From JBFGWM01 sp041588495 (GTDB taxonomy: Bacteria; Pseudomonadota; Gammaproteobacteria; Pseudomonadales; JBFGWM01), in assembly GCA_041588495.1 (NCBI GenBank), contig JBFGWM010000205.1, positions 1 through 5,120 on the forward strand: a stretch of DNA of 5,120 nucleotides. The letters are read 5' to 3'. The translations under genes were made by a program, and so were the position numbers. Shown here piece by piece: positions 1 to 5,120 of the stretch. The notes below the pieces were generated by a model that saw only the letters and a program-made list of their open reading frames with translations, searched no databases and had not been told where the DNA came from. The number at the start of each line of letters is the position of its first letter. Within the stretch, counting starts at the first letter, position 1.

Positions 1-81
1 CATTGGCCGTAATTTCCACTAAAACAAACGGCCAATTGATGGCGATCACGCCGAAATAAGCCGGGCGGGTGAAACCCAGGG
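1..81. other. Left-edge non-coding stretch, possible end of an upstream gene
   Basis: This segment follows the stop codon of the minus-strand gene at 82-342. It is richer in A/T than the rest of the window. In the plus strand, the frame starting at position 3 is open to a TAA at 57-59 and reads LAVISTKTNGQLMAITPK, which could be the C-terminus of a gene that begins before the window. The A-rich codons differ from the strong GC preference of the other genes, and nothing in the 18 residues identifies a family, so it may equally be untranslated. A small GGGT/ACCC hairpin lies at 67-77, too short to call a terminator. Confidence 0.25.
2..36. repeat. Perfect 9-bp inverted repeat, ATTGGCCGT / ACGGCCAAT
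   Basis: The arms ATTGGCCGT (2-10) and ACGGCCAAT (28-36) are exact reverse complements separated by a 17-nt A/T-rich spacer. It lies 46 bp beyond the stop codon of the minus-strand gene at 82-342. It could be a hairpin in that gene's 3' region or a protein-binding site. No T-tract can be seen after it on the minus strand because the window ends there, so a terminator call is not justified. Confidence 0.5.
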
Positions 82-342
82 CTATTCCGCCGGGCTGGCG
101 GCGAGGTTTTCCGACGGGCAACTCGGCGCTTCGGCCACCCGCGCACGACAACTTTCCAGCGCCGCCTCCAGGGATCCGCGGTTGAGACCCTCGAGCTGTG
201 CCTGGATCGACACCTGGGAAAATTCCCTCACCAGTCCGTGGTACTCCAGGTACAGGAACAGGTTACCGGCGACAGACAGGACGAACAGCGCGCAACAGAC
301 AATCAGGGCATCGAGGTGGAAATAGTATTTCGGCACTTGCAT
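82..342 (-). CDS. Small single-pass membrane protein, unknown function
   Basis: The predicted product has 86 residues and belongs to no family that I recognise. It starts MQVPKYYFHLD and has one strongly hydrophobic segment at about residues 11-33 (ALIVCCALFVLSVAG as the core, with Cys16 and Cys17), followed by a polar, helix-prone region at about 38-70 that could form a coiled coil, and an Ala/Ser/Pro/Glu-rich tail. Further cysteines are at about 65 and 75. Few positive charges flank the segment, so orientation is uncertain. I chose the ATG at 340-342 because a GGAG motif sits 6 nt upstream (349-352) and the hydrophobic segment begins soon after. The same frame stays open upstream to position 819, but that part is antisense to the phosphatase gene and looks like low-complexity shadow. 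The gene is divergent from the PP2C gene, which suggests, but does not prove, a shared context. It could be an inner-membrane accessory protein. Confidence 0.6.
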   Translation of the reverse strand: MQVPKYYFHLDALIVCCALFVLSVAGNLFLYLEYHGLVREFSQVSIQAQLEGLNRGSLEAALESCRARVAEAPSCPSENLAASPAE

Positions 343-463
343 TGGGGGCTCCGGAGTGGCGCCGGTCCGATCCGGCAGGGGGCATGCTACGGGTTTGGGC
401 GAGTCCGGGAAAGCGGGAACCGGCGGACGGGCCCATAATCTGGATAAAGTGCGGGCGGATCCC
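343..463. promoter_or_regulatory. Divergent intergenic region between small membrane protein and phosphatase genes
   Basis: This 121-bp gap must carry start signals for both flanking genes. On the plus strand CATAAT (434-439) resembles a -10 box and would place transcription start about 18 bp before the phosphatase ATG, but no good -35 box lies 16-18 bp upstream. On the minus strand TTTCCC-17 bp-TAGCAT, reading toward the small gene with TAGCAT near 382-387, is a weak sigma-70-like pair. A GCCGG/CCGGC inverted repeat lies at 361-376. The promoter assignments are inference. Confidence 0.3.
349..352 (-). promoter_or_regulatory. Ribosome binding site GGAG for the small membrane protein
   Basis: GGAG, read on the minus strand, is 6 nt upstream of the ATG at 340-342. 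It decides the start of the 86-residue protein over the much longer open frame that continues upstream. Confidence 0.55.
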
Positions 464-1222
464 ATGCAGCAGGCTCCAAGACTGAGCGCCACCGGCGCCG
501 CCATCCAGGGCAGCCGGGAAAAGCAGGAGGACAGCTGGCGTTTGGAGCGATCCGGCGCACTGTTGCTCGCCGTGGTGGCCGATGGCATGGGTGGACACCC
601 TGCCGGGGAAATCGCCAGCGGACTGGTGGCGGACGCCGTCGTGGAAAACTGGCGCGGCGGGGACCCGTCCACCCCGCCCCGCGAGGTGCTGTCCGCCGCC
701 CTGCGTGGCTCCCTGGACCGCATCAGGGACCACGTGGAAGCGCACCCGGAAGCCAGGGGCATGGGAAGCACCCTGGTTGCCGCCTCGACCGATGGCCGGG
801 ACCTGCACTGGCTGAGCATCGGCGACAGCCACCTCTATCTGTACCGCGAGGGTTCCCTGCGCCACCTCAACGAGGATCACAGCATGCGCGGCATCCTTGC
901 GCGGCGCAGCCCGGAGCTGGCAGGCGACGGCGTCGCGTTCGACACGGATACGACCCTCTACGGACACATCCTGATGAGCGCGGTCACCGGGAACCTGCCC
1001 GAGCACGTCGATCTGCCCGAAGTGCCCTACGCCCTTGAGCCCGGCGACCGGCTGCTGCTGGCCAGTGACGGGCTTGACGTGCTGGGCGTGTATGCCATTG
1101 CCGAAGTGTGCCGCGATATCAGCACGCCCGAAGCTTGCGCCGCGTGCCTGCTGCAGACCGTGGAGGCCCTGGAGCGCCCCGGACAGGACAACGTGACGGT
1201 GGTGGTGATCGACGTCGACTGA
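464..1222 (+). CDS. PP2C-family serine/threonine protein phosphatase
   Basis: The 252-residue product is a bacterial PP2C (PPM) phosphatase, a metal-dependent (Mn/Mg) enzyme that removes phosphate from Ser/Thr on proteins. It is a single catalytic domain of typical length for the PrpC/Stp type, soluble and without signal peptide. Visible family motifs, numbered from the ATG at 464, are REKQED (18-23, metal-binding Asp23; the usual Asn is Gln21), ADGMGGHPAGE (39-49, Asp40 and Gly41 bind metal), GMGST (99-103), IGDSHLYLYREG (119-130), NEDHS (136-140), LASDGLD (199-205, Asp202) and QDNVTVVV (241-248, Asp242). All metal-ligand motifs are intact, so it should be active. The open frame extends upstream to 356, but the earlier residues have no PP2C character; a GTG at 449 is a possible alternative start. 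The Shine-Dalgarno is weak (GGGCGG at about 452-457). No Ser/Thr kinase is in the window, so its substrate is unknown. It converges on the SDR gene with a 5-bp gap. Confidence 0.93.
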   Translation: MQQAPRLSATGAAIQGSREKQEDSWRLERSGALLLAVVADGMGGHPAGEIASGLVADAVVENWRGGDPSTPPREVLSAALRGSLDRIRDHVEAHPEARGMGSTLVAASTDGRDLHWLSIGDSHLYLYREGSLRHLNEDHSMRGILARRSPELAGDGVAFDTDTTLYGHILMSAVTGNLPEHVDLPEVPYALEPGDRLLLASDGLDVLGVYAIAEVCRDISTPEACAACLLQTVEALERPGQDNVTVVVIDVD

Positions 1223-1227
1223 GCCCC

Positions 1228-2016
1228 TCAGGGCGCGAACAGGCGCTTGCCCGCCGCCACCAGGACCTTGCGTGGCAACCAGCCCGCTGAAACGGCACTG
1301 GCCTTGTTGAACACGCCGTCGGTGACCGAGGGTTTGTGACCGAGGGCGCCCAGCGCGGTGGCGACCACGTCATCCGCGGTGCGTACCGGCACCGGGAAGG
1401 TCTTGTCCAGGTTCGAGGTCTGCTTGAACTCGGTGGAGGTATCGCCCGGCAGCACCGCCAGCACGTCGATCCCCCGCCCCCTGAGTTCCCCGTACAGGCT
1501 CTCGGCAAAATAGCGGTCGAAAGCCTTGGTCGCCGAGTAGGTCGACATGTAAGGCACCGGCATGGTCCCGGCAACGCTGGCCAGCACGATGACCGCCCCA
1601 CGGCCGCGCTCCAGCATGCCGGGCAGGTACTGGTGGGTCAGGGCCACCGGCAGGGCGCAGTTCAGGTTGACCATGGCCAGTTCACGTTCCAGGTCGAGCG
1701 TCTCGAAGGGGCCATAGGTCCCGAAGCCGGCGTTGTTGACCAGGATGTCGACTTCCACCCCGAGCGCGGCCACCTTCGCCCCGAGTTGCGGCGCGGCGTC
1801 GGCGACGCTCAGATCCTGGGCGACGGCATGGGCCGTGATGCCGTGGGACGCGGAAAGTTCTCCGCACAACGCCTGCAGCGCCTGCTCGCGACGGGCGACC
1901 AGGACGAGATCGCACCCCTCCGCGGCGAGGCCGCGCGCGAACGCTTTGCCGATGCCCGCGGAGGCCCCGGTCACCAGCGCGGTCTTTCCATATCGATTGG
2001 TCAGGTCATGGGTCAT
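1228..2016 (-). CDS. Short-chain dehydrogenase/reductase (classical SDR), substrate unknown
   Basis: The 262-residue product is a classical SDR, an NAD(P)H-dependent oxidoreductase with one Rossmann-fold domain. Motifs, numbered from the ATG at 2014-2016, are TGASAGIG (16-23, dinucleotide-binding loop), Arg42-Arg43 after the second strand (suggests NADP(H) preference), Asp68 in QDLS, NNAG (94-97), Asn117 in MVNLN, and the catalytic set Ser147, Tyr160, Lys164 in S-x12-YSATK spacing, followed by LPGDTSTEF (189-197). All catalytic residues are present and the length is normal for classical SDRs. The start is supported by GGAG 8 nt upstream; the frame remains open to 2136, but that part lies in the intergenic region and is not SDR-like. 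The C-terminal part (about 200-262) would hold the substrate-specific region and gives no clear substrate. It is divergent from fadE and could serve lipid-related chemistry, which is inference from position only. Confidence 0.92.
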   Translation of the reverse strand: MTHDLTNRYGKTALVTGASAGIGKAFARGLAAEGCDLVLVARREQALQALCGELSASHGITAHAVAQDLSVADAAPQLGAKVAALGVEVDILVNNAGFGTYGPFETLDLERELAMVNLNCALPVALTHQYLPGMLERGRGAVIVLASVAGTMPVPYMSTYSATKAFDRYFAESLYGELRGRGIDVLAVLPGDTSTEFKQTSNLDKTFPVPVRTADDVVATALGALGHKPSVTDGVFNKASAVSAGWLPRKVLVAAGKRLFAP

Positions 2017-2024
2017 GATCAGGT

Positions 2025-2028
2025 CTCC
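2025..2028 (-). promoter_or_regulatory. Ribosome binding site GGAG for the SDR gene
   Basis: GGAG on the minus strand is 8 nt upstream of the ATG at 2014-2016. It supports this start over the longer open frame that begins at 2136. Confidence 0.6.
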
Positions 2029-2040
2029 GGGGCCACTTTC

Positions 2041-2094
2041 GACGGTTTTTTCACCAGCATAGTCGAGCGCTCCGGGGCCTCCCGGAAAACCGTC
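2041..2094. repeat. Perfect 9-bp inverted repeat upstream of the SDR gene
   Basis: GACGGTTTT (2041-2049) and AAAACCGTC (2086-2094) are exact reverse complements around a 36-nt spacer. The arms flank the putative TATGCT -10 box of the SDR gene. A pair of binding half-sites bracketing the promoter is possible, as is chance. If transcription started upstream of 2094, the arms could also pair in the leader RNA. Confidence 0.4.
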
Positions 2095-2235
2095 CCGCAC
2101 GCCCGCCCCGCGGGTGGCAATCCGCCGATGATGCACTAACCTGAATGAACCGGACGCCGGGACGGCGACCGGACGACCAATGGATTGATCACCTGTTTAT
2201 TCTCTGATCGAGGGTTTCCTCGGGGGTAGATTCCT

Positions 2236-4743
2236 ATGTTCATCGCTGCATTTATCGTCGCCTTTCTGGCCCTGGGGTACATCGGCGCATCCGGCGTTGT
2301 GTGGACCGTGGTGCTCGCGGCTTTCCTGATCGCGGCCCCGATGTTCACGTCAATTTCCGGCACCGCGCTGACGGTACTCTGGGTTGCGCTCGCGGTTCTC
2401 GCGTTGATGGCCACCCCGACACCGCTACGCCGCACCTTGCTGACCAGCTGGATCATCAAGCTGGTCCGCGCCACCCTGCCGAGCATGTCGCAAACCGAGC
2501 GCGAGGCCCTCGAAGCGGGCACCGTCAGCTGGGACGGTGAACTGTTCAGCGGTTCACCCGACTGGAGCAAGCTGCTGGGTCGCCCGAAGCCGACCCTCAC
2601 CGACGAGGAAAAGGCCTTCATGGACGGCCCCGTCGAGGAAGTCTGCGACATGATCAACGACTGGGAGATCATCGAGGATCATCTCGATCTCACTCCGGAA
2701 ATCTGGCAGTACCTCAAGGACAAGGGCTTCTTCGGCATGATCATCCCGAAGAAGTACGGGGGCCTGGAGTTCTCCGGCTATGCGCACTCCACGGTGGTCA
2801 CCAAGCTGGCCACGCGCAGCATCTCCACCGCGGTTACGGTGATGGTGCCGAACTCCCTCGGCCCCGCCGAACTGCTGCTGCACTACGGCACCCAGGAACA
2901 GAAGGACGAGTACCTGCCCAAGCTGGCCAACGGTACGCACATCCCCTGCTTCGCACTGACCTCGCCACTGGCAGGATCCGACGCCGGGGCGATTCCTGAC
3001 AAGGGCATCATCTGCAAGGGCAAGTGGAAGGGCAAGGAAGTGGTGGGCATGAAGCTGACCTGGAACAAGCGTTACATCACGCTGTGCCCGGTCGCGACCC
3101 TCCTCGGCCTCGCCTTCAAGATGTACGACCCCGACGGCCTGCTCGGCGGTGAAGAGGAACTGGGCATCACCTGCGCCCTGATCCCGACCGACACCAAGGG
3201 CGTCCACCACGGTATGCGCCACCGCCCGTTGAACACCGTGTTCATGAATGGTCCGACCTGGGGCGACGACGTGTTCGTACCGCTGGATTACATCATCGGC
3301 GGCCAGGACTACATCGGCAAAGGCTGGCAGATGCTGGTGAACTGCCTCTCCGTGGGCCGCTCGGTCTCCCTGCCCGCACTGAGCACGGCAGCCGGCAAGA
3401 CCTGCTGCATGCACGTCGGCGCCTACAGCCGTATCCGCAAGCAGTTCAACGTGCCCATCGGCAATTTCGAGGGTGTCGAGGAAGGCCTCGCGGAGATCGC
3501 CGGTCTGACCTACATCATGGACTCCGCCCGCAAGCTGACCTGCGGCATGCTGGACCTCGGTGAAAAGCCGGCGGTACCGTCCGCGATTCTCAAGTACCAC
3601 AACACCGAGAACATGCGGAAGGCCGTGGACGTCGCCATGGACATCATGGCCGGCCGCGCGGTGATCCGCGGACCGCGGAACGTCATCGCCAAGCCCTACA
3701 CGGCGGTGCCGATCGCGATCACGGTGGAAGGGGCGAACATCCTGACCCGGACCCTGATCATCTACGGCCAGGGCGCGATGCTGTGTCACCCCTTCATCTT
3801 CAAGGAAATGGATTCGGCCAAGAACCCCGACCAGGCCCAGGGCCTGCTCGATTTCGACGCCGCGTTCTGGGGCCACATGGGTCGCTACGTGAACCTCGCC
3901 ACCCGCGCGATGGTGCTGGGCTTCACCCGGGGTCTGGCCCACCGTCCGCCGAAGGCGCCGGGCATGACCAAGAAGGTGCGCCGCTACTACCAGCACATGG
4001 CGCGCTTCTCTGCAGCCTTCGCGTTCCTCAGCGACGTGTCCCTGGCCATCCTCGGCGGCTCGCTGAAGTTCCGCGAGAAACTGTCCGGTCGTCTCGGCGA
4101 CTGCCTGTCCTACCTGTACCTCGGGACCGCATGTCTCAAGCACTACCATGACGACGGCTACCCGGAAGACCAGGCGGACCTCGTGGAATGGTCCCTGGAG
4201 TACTGCCTGTACCAGATCCAGGAAGCCATCTACGGCGTGCTGCAGAACTTCCCGAACCGGCCTGTCGCCCATCTCATGCGGCTGATGATCTTCCCGATCG
4301 GACGCAGCTACAACGAGCCGGACGACTACCTGGAAGGGGACATCGCGCGGATCCTGCTGCAACCGTGCGAGGCCCGCGAGGAGCTCATCCAGTACGCCTA
4401 CCGCAACATGAAGCCGGACGATTCCGTCGGCCGCGTGGAGAATGCCTTCCACAAGGTGGTTGCCGCGTCGGAGGCCGAGAAGAAGGTGTCGAAGGCGCTC
4501 AAGAAAGGCAAGATCAAGGTGCCGAGTCCGGGTCGCGTTCCTGGCGTTCGCTGGGAGATGAACCCGCTGATCTACGCGGAAGCGGTCAAGGCGGAAATCA
4601 TCACCAAGGAAGAGGCGGAACTGCTCAAAGAGGCGGATATCGCGGTCTGGGACGCCATCCAGGTGGATCACTTCACCACCGAGGAGTTCACCAAGTCCAA
4701 GATGCCCGGCGTCTGCCCGATGGAATCGCCGCTCGAAAACTGA
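2236..4743 (+). CDS. fadE: FadE-type acyl-CoA dehydrogenase, membrane-associated
   Basis: The 835-residue product matches the FadE family (E. coli FadE is 814 residues), which oxidises acyl-CoA to trans-2-enoyl-CoA with FAD in the first step of beta-oxidation. The order is: two hydrophobic segments at about 2-35 and 43-60, expected to anchor it in the inner membrane; a linker with MSQTEREALEAGTVSWDGELF (about 84-104); the alpha-helical N-terminal dehydrogenase domain (about 130-235); the beta domain opening with ALTSPLAGSDAGAIPD (240-255); the C-terminal dehydrogenase domain with VGRSVSLPA (373-381) and YSRIRKQF (397-404); and ITVEGANILTR with Glu498, the likely catalytic base. After about 520 comes the long FadE-specific C-terminal region (DUF1974 type). 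The ATG at 2236 is fixed by an in-frame TAG at 2227-2229 and a GGGGG tract at 2222-2226, 9 nt upstream. One oddity is Leu245 where TSPEAGSDA is usual. No frameshift is seen. It is followed by a strong terminator, so it is monocistronic or ends its unit. Confidence 0.96.
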   Translation: MFIAAFIVAFLALGYIGASGVVWTVVLAAFLIAAPMFTSISGTALTVLWVALAVLALMATPTPLRRTLLTSWIIKLVRATLPSMSQTEREALEAGTVSWDGELFSGSPDWSKLLGRPKPTLTDEEKAFMDGPVEEVCDMINDWEIIEDHLDLTPEIWQYLKDKGFFGMIIPKKYGGLEFSGYAHSTVVTKLATRSISTAVTVMVPNSLGPAELLLHYGTQEQKDEYLPKLANGTHIPCFALTSPLAGSDAGAIPDKGIICKGKWKGKEVVGMKLTWNKRYITLCPVATLLGLAFKMYDPDGLLGGEEELGITCALIPTDTKGVHHGMRHRPLNTVFMNGPTWGDDVFVPLDYIIGGQDYIGKGWQMLVNCLSVGRSVSLPALSTAAGKTCCMHVGAYSRIRKQFNVPIGNFEGVEEGLAEIAGLTYIMDSARKLTCGMLDLGEKPAVPSAILKYHNTENMRKAVDVAMDIMAGRAVIRGPRNVIAKPYTAVPIAITVEGANILTRTLIIYGQGAMLCHPFIFKEMDSAKNPDQAQGLLDFDAAFWGHMGRYVNLATRAMVLGFTRGLAHRPPKAPGMTKKVRRYYQHMARFSAAFAFLSDVSLAILGGSLKFREKLSGRLGDCLSYLYLGTACLKHYHDDGYPEDQADLVEWSLEYCLYQIQEAIYGVLQNFPNRPVAHLMRLMIFPIGRSYNEPDDYLEGDIARILLQPCEAREELIQYAYRNMKPDDSVGRVENAFHKVVAASEAEKKVSKALKKGKIKVPSPGRVPGVRWEMNPLIYAEAVKAEIITKEEAELLKEADIAVWDAIQVDHFTTEEFTKSKMPGVCPMESPLEN

Positions 4744-4762
4744 ACCACGCTTCAACCACGCT

Positions 4763-4792
4763 GGCCCCTCCTCACGGAGGGGCCTTTTTTTT
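4763..4792 (+). terminator. Rho-independent terminator of fadE
   Basis: A perfect 9-bp GC-rich stem, GGCCCCTCC (4763-4771) with GGAGGGGCC (4776-4784), closes a TCAC tetraloop and is followed directly by eight T residues (4785-4792). It starts 20 bp after the fadE stop codon. There is no T-tract on the other side, so it acts only on plus-strand transcription. Confidence 0.95.
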
Positions 4793-4921
4793 GCCTGCTC
4801 GAACGTCCCGGCTCCCGCCCGGGAACCACGAACTGAGTCCTTTACAGGGGGGACTGCCGAACAACTCGCGAACTCACGGACCAGGACACTTCGACCCAAT
4901 CCCGGGGGTGGGACGGTCATT

Positions 4922-5054
4922 CCCCGTAAAGTGAGACGAGGACCGGCGTTTCCATTCTCCGGTTTCACCGCAAGCACCTGTCCTCATGCCGGACGGGCAC
5001 CAGGGGGGCGCTGCGCGGCGCCCCTCTGGACTCCCCCGCGCCCCGGAAAGTGAG
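4922..5054. repeat. Imperfect 14-nt direct repeat CCCCG(T/G)AAAGTGAG
   Basis: CCCCGTAAAGTGAG (4922-4935) and CCCCGGAAAGTGAG (5041-5054) match at 13 of 14 positions, 119 bp apart. A related inverted copy, CTTTACAGGGG (4840-4850), lies upstream and differs from the reverse complement of the first copy's left part by one inserted A. They could be binding sites or pieces of a degenerate repeat. Confidence 0.45.
5000..5029. repeat. 12-bp GC-rich hairpin
   Basis: CCAGGGGGGCGC (5000-5011) pairs with GCGCCCCTCTGG (5018-5029) through 11 Watson-Crick pairs and one G-T, around the loop TGCGCG. No T-tract follows on either side, so it is not a standard intrinsic terminator. It is the strongest of the hairpins in this tail. 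Confidence 0.6.
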
Positions 5055-5070
5055 CCCCGCTGCGCGGGGT
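5054..5070. repeat. Short GC hairpin CCCCGC / GCGGGG
   Basis: CCCCGC (5055-5060) pairs with GCGGGG (5064-5069) around a TGC loop, with an extra G-T closing pair (5054/5070). It shares the sequence CGCTGCGCGG with the hairpin at 5000-5029 (copies at 5009-5018 and 5058-5067). Confidence 0.5.
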
Positions 5071-5099
5071 GCACTGCGGTGCTCGCCTCCCGGCGGGGG

Positions 5100-5116
5100 C
5101 TGCGCAACACGCGCAG
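5100..5116. repeat. Short hairpin CTGCGC / GCGCAG
   Basis: CTGCGC (5100-5105) and GCGCAG (5111-5116) are perfect complements around the loop AACAC. It abuts a weaker 6-bp stem at 5085-5100 (GCCTCC with GGGGGC, one G-T pair). The GCTGCGC at 5099-5105 is a third occurrence of the core shared by the two hairpins to its left. Confidence 0.4.
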
Positions 5117-5120
5117 TCAG

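Larger units (their letters stand above)
2017..2235. promoter_or_regulatory. Divergent SDR / fadE intergenic region
   Basis: This 219-bp region separates two genes transcribed away from each other, so it should hold both promoters. On the minus strand TATGCT (2056-2061) is a -10-like hexamer that would start the SDR transcript about 33 nt before its ATG, but no matching -35 is seen at 16-18 bp. Toward fadE, TTGATC (2185-2190) resembles a -35 box without a clear -10 at the right distance. Candidate operators are an 8-nt direct repeat ACCGGACG (2149-2156 and 2168-2175, 19 bp apart) and GATCA/TGATC arms (2187-2191, 2205-2209). I see no good match to the enterobacterial FadR site or the GAAAC-N4-GTTTC PsrA site that control fadE in some relatives. 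Confidence 0.35.
4793..5120. other. Right-edge region with no convincing gene, hairpin-rich
   Basis: No open frame here looks like a protein: the longest, on the minus strand at 4874-5110 (78 residues), is rich in Arg, Ser, Pro and Gly, has no recognisable motif and covers the hairpins. The stretch contains a 6-bp hairpin TCCCGG/CCGGGA (4806-4824), a recurring CTTTAC/GTAAAG-type motif, and a cluster of GC-rich hairpins from 5000 on. It may be the leader or regulatory region of the next gene, or a local intergenic repeat element. No tRNA- or rRNA-like structure was recognised. Confidence 0.4.

Noticed and set aside
343..1006. Long minus-strand frames opposite the phosphatase (263-1006, and the upstream extension of the small gene to 819)
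   Set aside because: They lie antisense to a gene with complete PP2C motifs and show low-complexity composition with no domain. Only the 82-342 part of the second frame has a ribosome binding site and a membrane segment.
1336..2139. A 267-codon plus-strand frame opposite the SDR gene
   Set aside because: The opposite strand encodes an SDR with all catalytic motifs. The plus-strand product is Gly/Arg/Gln/His-rich and resembles no family.
2185..2213. A sigma-70 promoter TTGATC with -10 for fadE
   Set aside because: The -35-like hexamer has no acceptable -10 at 16-18 bp (TCGAGG at 17 bp), so it was not listed as a separate promoter.
4188..4934. A 248-codon plus-strand frame overlapping the end of fadE
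   Set aside because: It is the shifted frame of fadE, with Arg/Gly/Pro-rich content and passing through the terminator. No sign of an authentic frameshift product.
2554..4977. An 807-codon open frame on the minus strand, opposite fadE
   Set aside because: It overlaps almost all of the clearly recognisable fadE frame, has no recognisable domain, is rich in His, Val, Arg and Gly as expected for the complement of a GC-biased gene, and reads through the fadE terminator region. It is a composition artefact.
4874..5110. A 78-codon minus-strand frame at the right edge
   Set aside because: Composition is Arg/Ser/Pro/Gly-rich, no motif is visible, no ribosome binding site can be judged convincingly, and it spans several perfect hairpins.
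1..5120. CRISPR array, insertion sequence, integrase, tRNA or rRNA
   Set aside because: No regularly spaced direct repeats, transposase or integrase motifs, terminal inverted repeats with target duplication, or tRNA-like cloverleaf were seen on either strand.

Overview
This is a GC-rich bacterial chromosomal window, most likely from a gammaproteobacterium. The main reason is the 835-residue FadE-type acyl-CoA dehydrogenase, with its N-terminal membrane segments, dehydrogenase core and long C-terminal extension; this architecture is typical of Gammaproteobacteria. Genus cannot be fixed from the sequence alone.

Layout, left to right. Positions 1-81 hold a 9-bp inverted repeat and possibly the last codons of an upstream gene. 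Positions 82-342 (minus) encode a small single-pass membrane protein of unknown function. It is divergent, across a 121-bp gap, from a PP2C-family serine/threonine protein phosphatase at 464-1222 (plus). That gene runs tail to tail, with a 5-bp gap, into a short-chain dehydrogenase/reductase (SDR) at 1228-2016 (minus). The SDR gene and fadE (2236-4743, plus) diverge from a 219-bp intergenic region containing small direct and inverted repeats. fadE ends in a textbook intrinsic terminator (4763-4792). The last 330 bp show no convincing gene, but hold several GC-rich hairpins and a recurring CTCACTTT(A/C)CGGGG-like motif.

Function. FadE carries out the first step of fatty acid beta-oxidation (acyl-CoA to trans-2-enoyl-CoA). 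The neighbouring SDR is a plausible NADP(H)-dependent oxidoreductase of unknown substrate; a link to lipid metabolism rests only on position. The PP2C phosphatase would reverse Ser/Thr phosphorylation, but no partner kinase lies in the window. The gene order gives no same-strand operon: every adjacent pair is divergent or convergent, so each gene is probably its own transcription unit within this window.

I looked for a novel system (defence, mobile element, CRISPR, RNA gene) and did not find one. The most open items are the small membrane protein beside the phosphatase and the repeat- and hairpin-rich tail.
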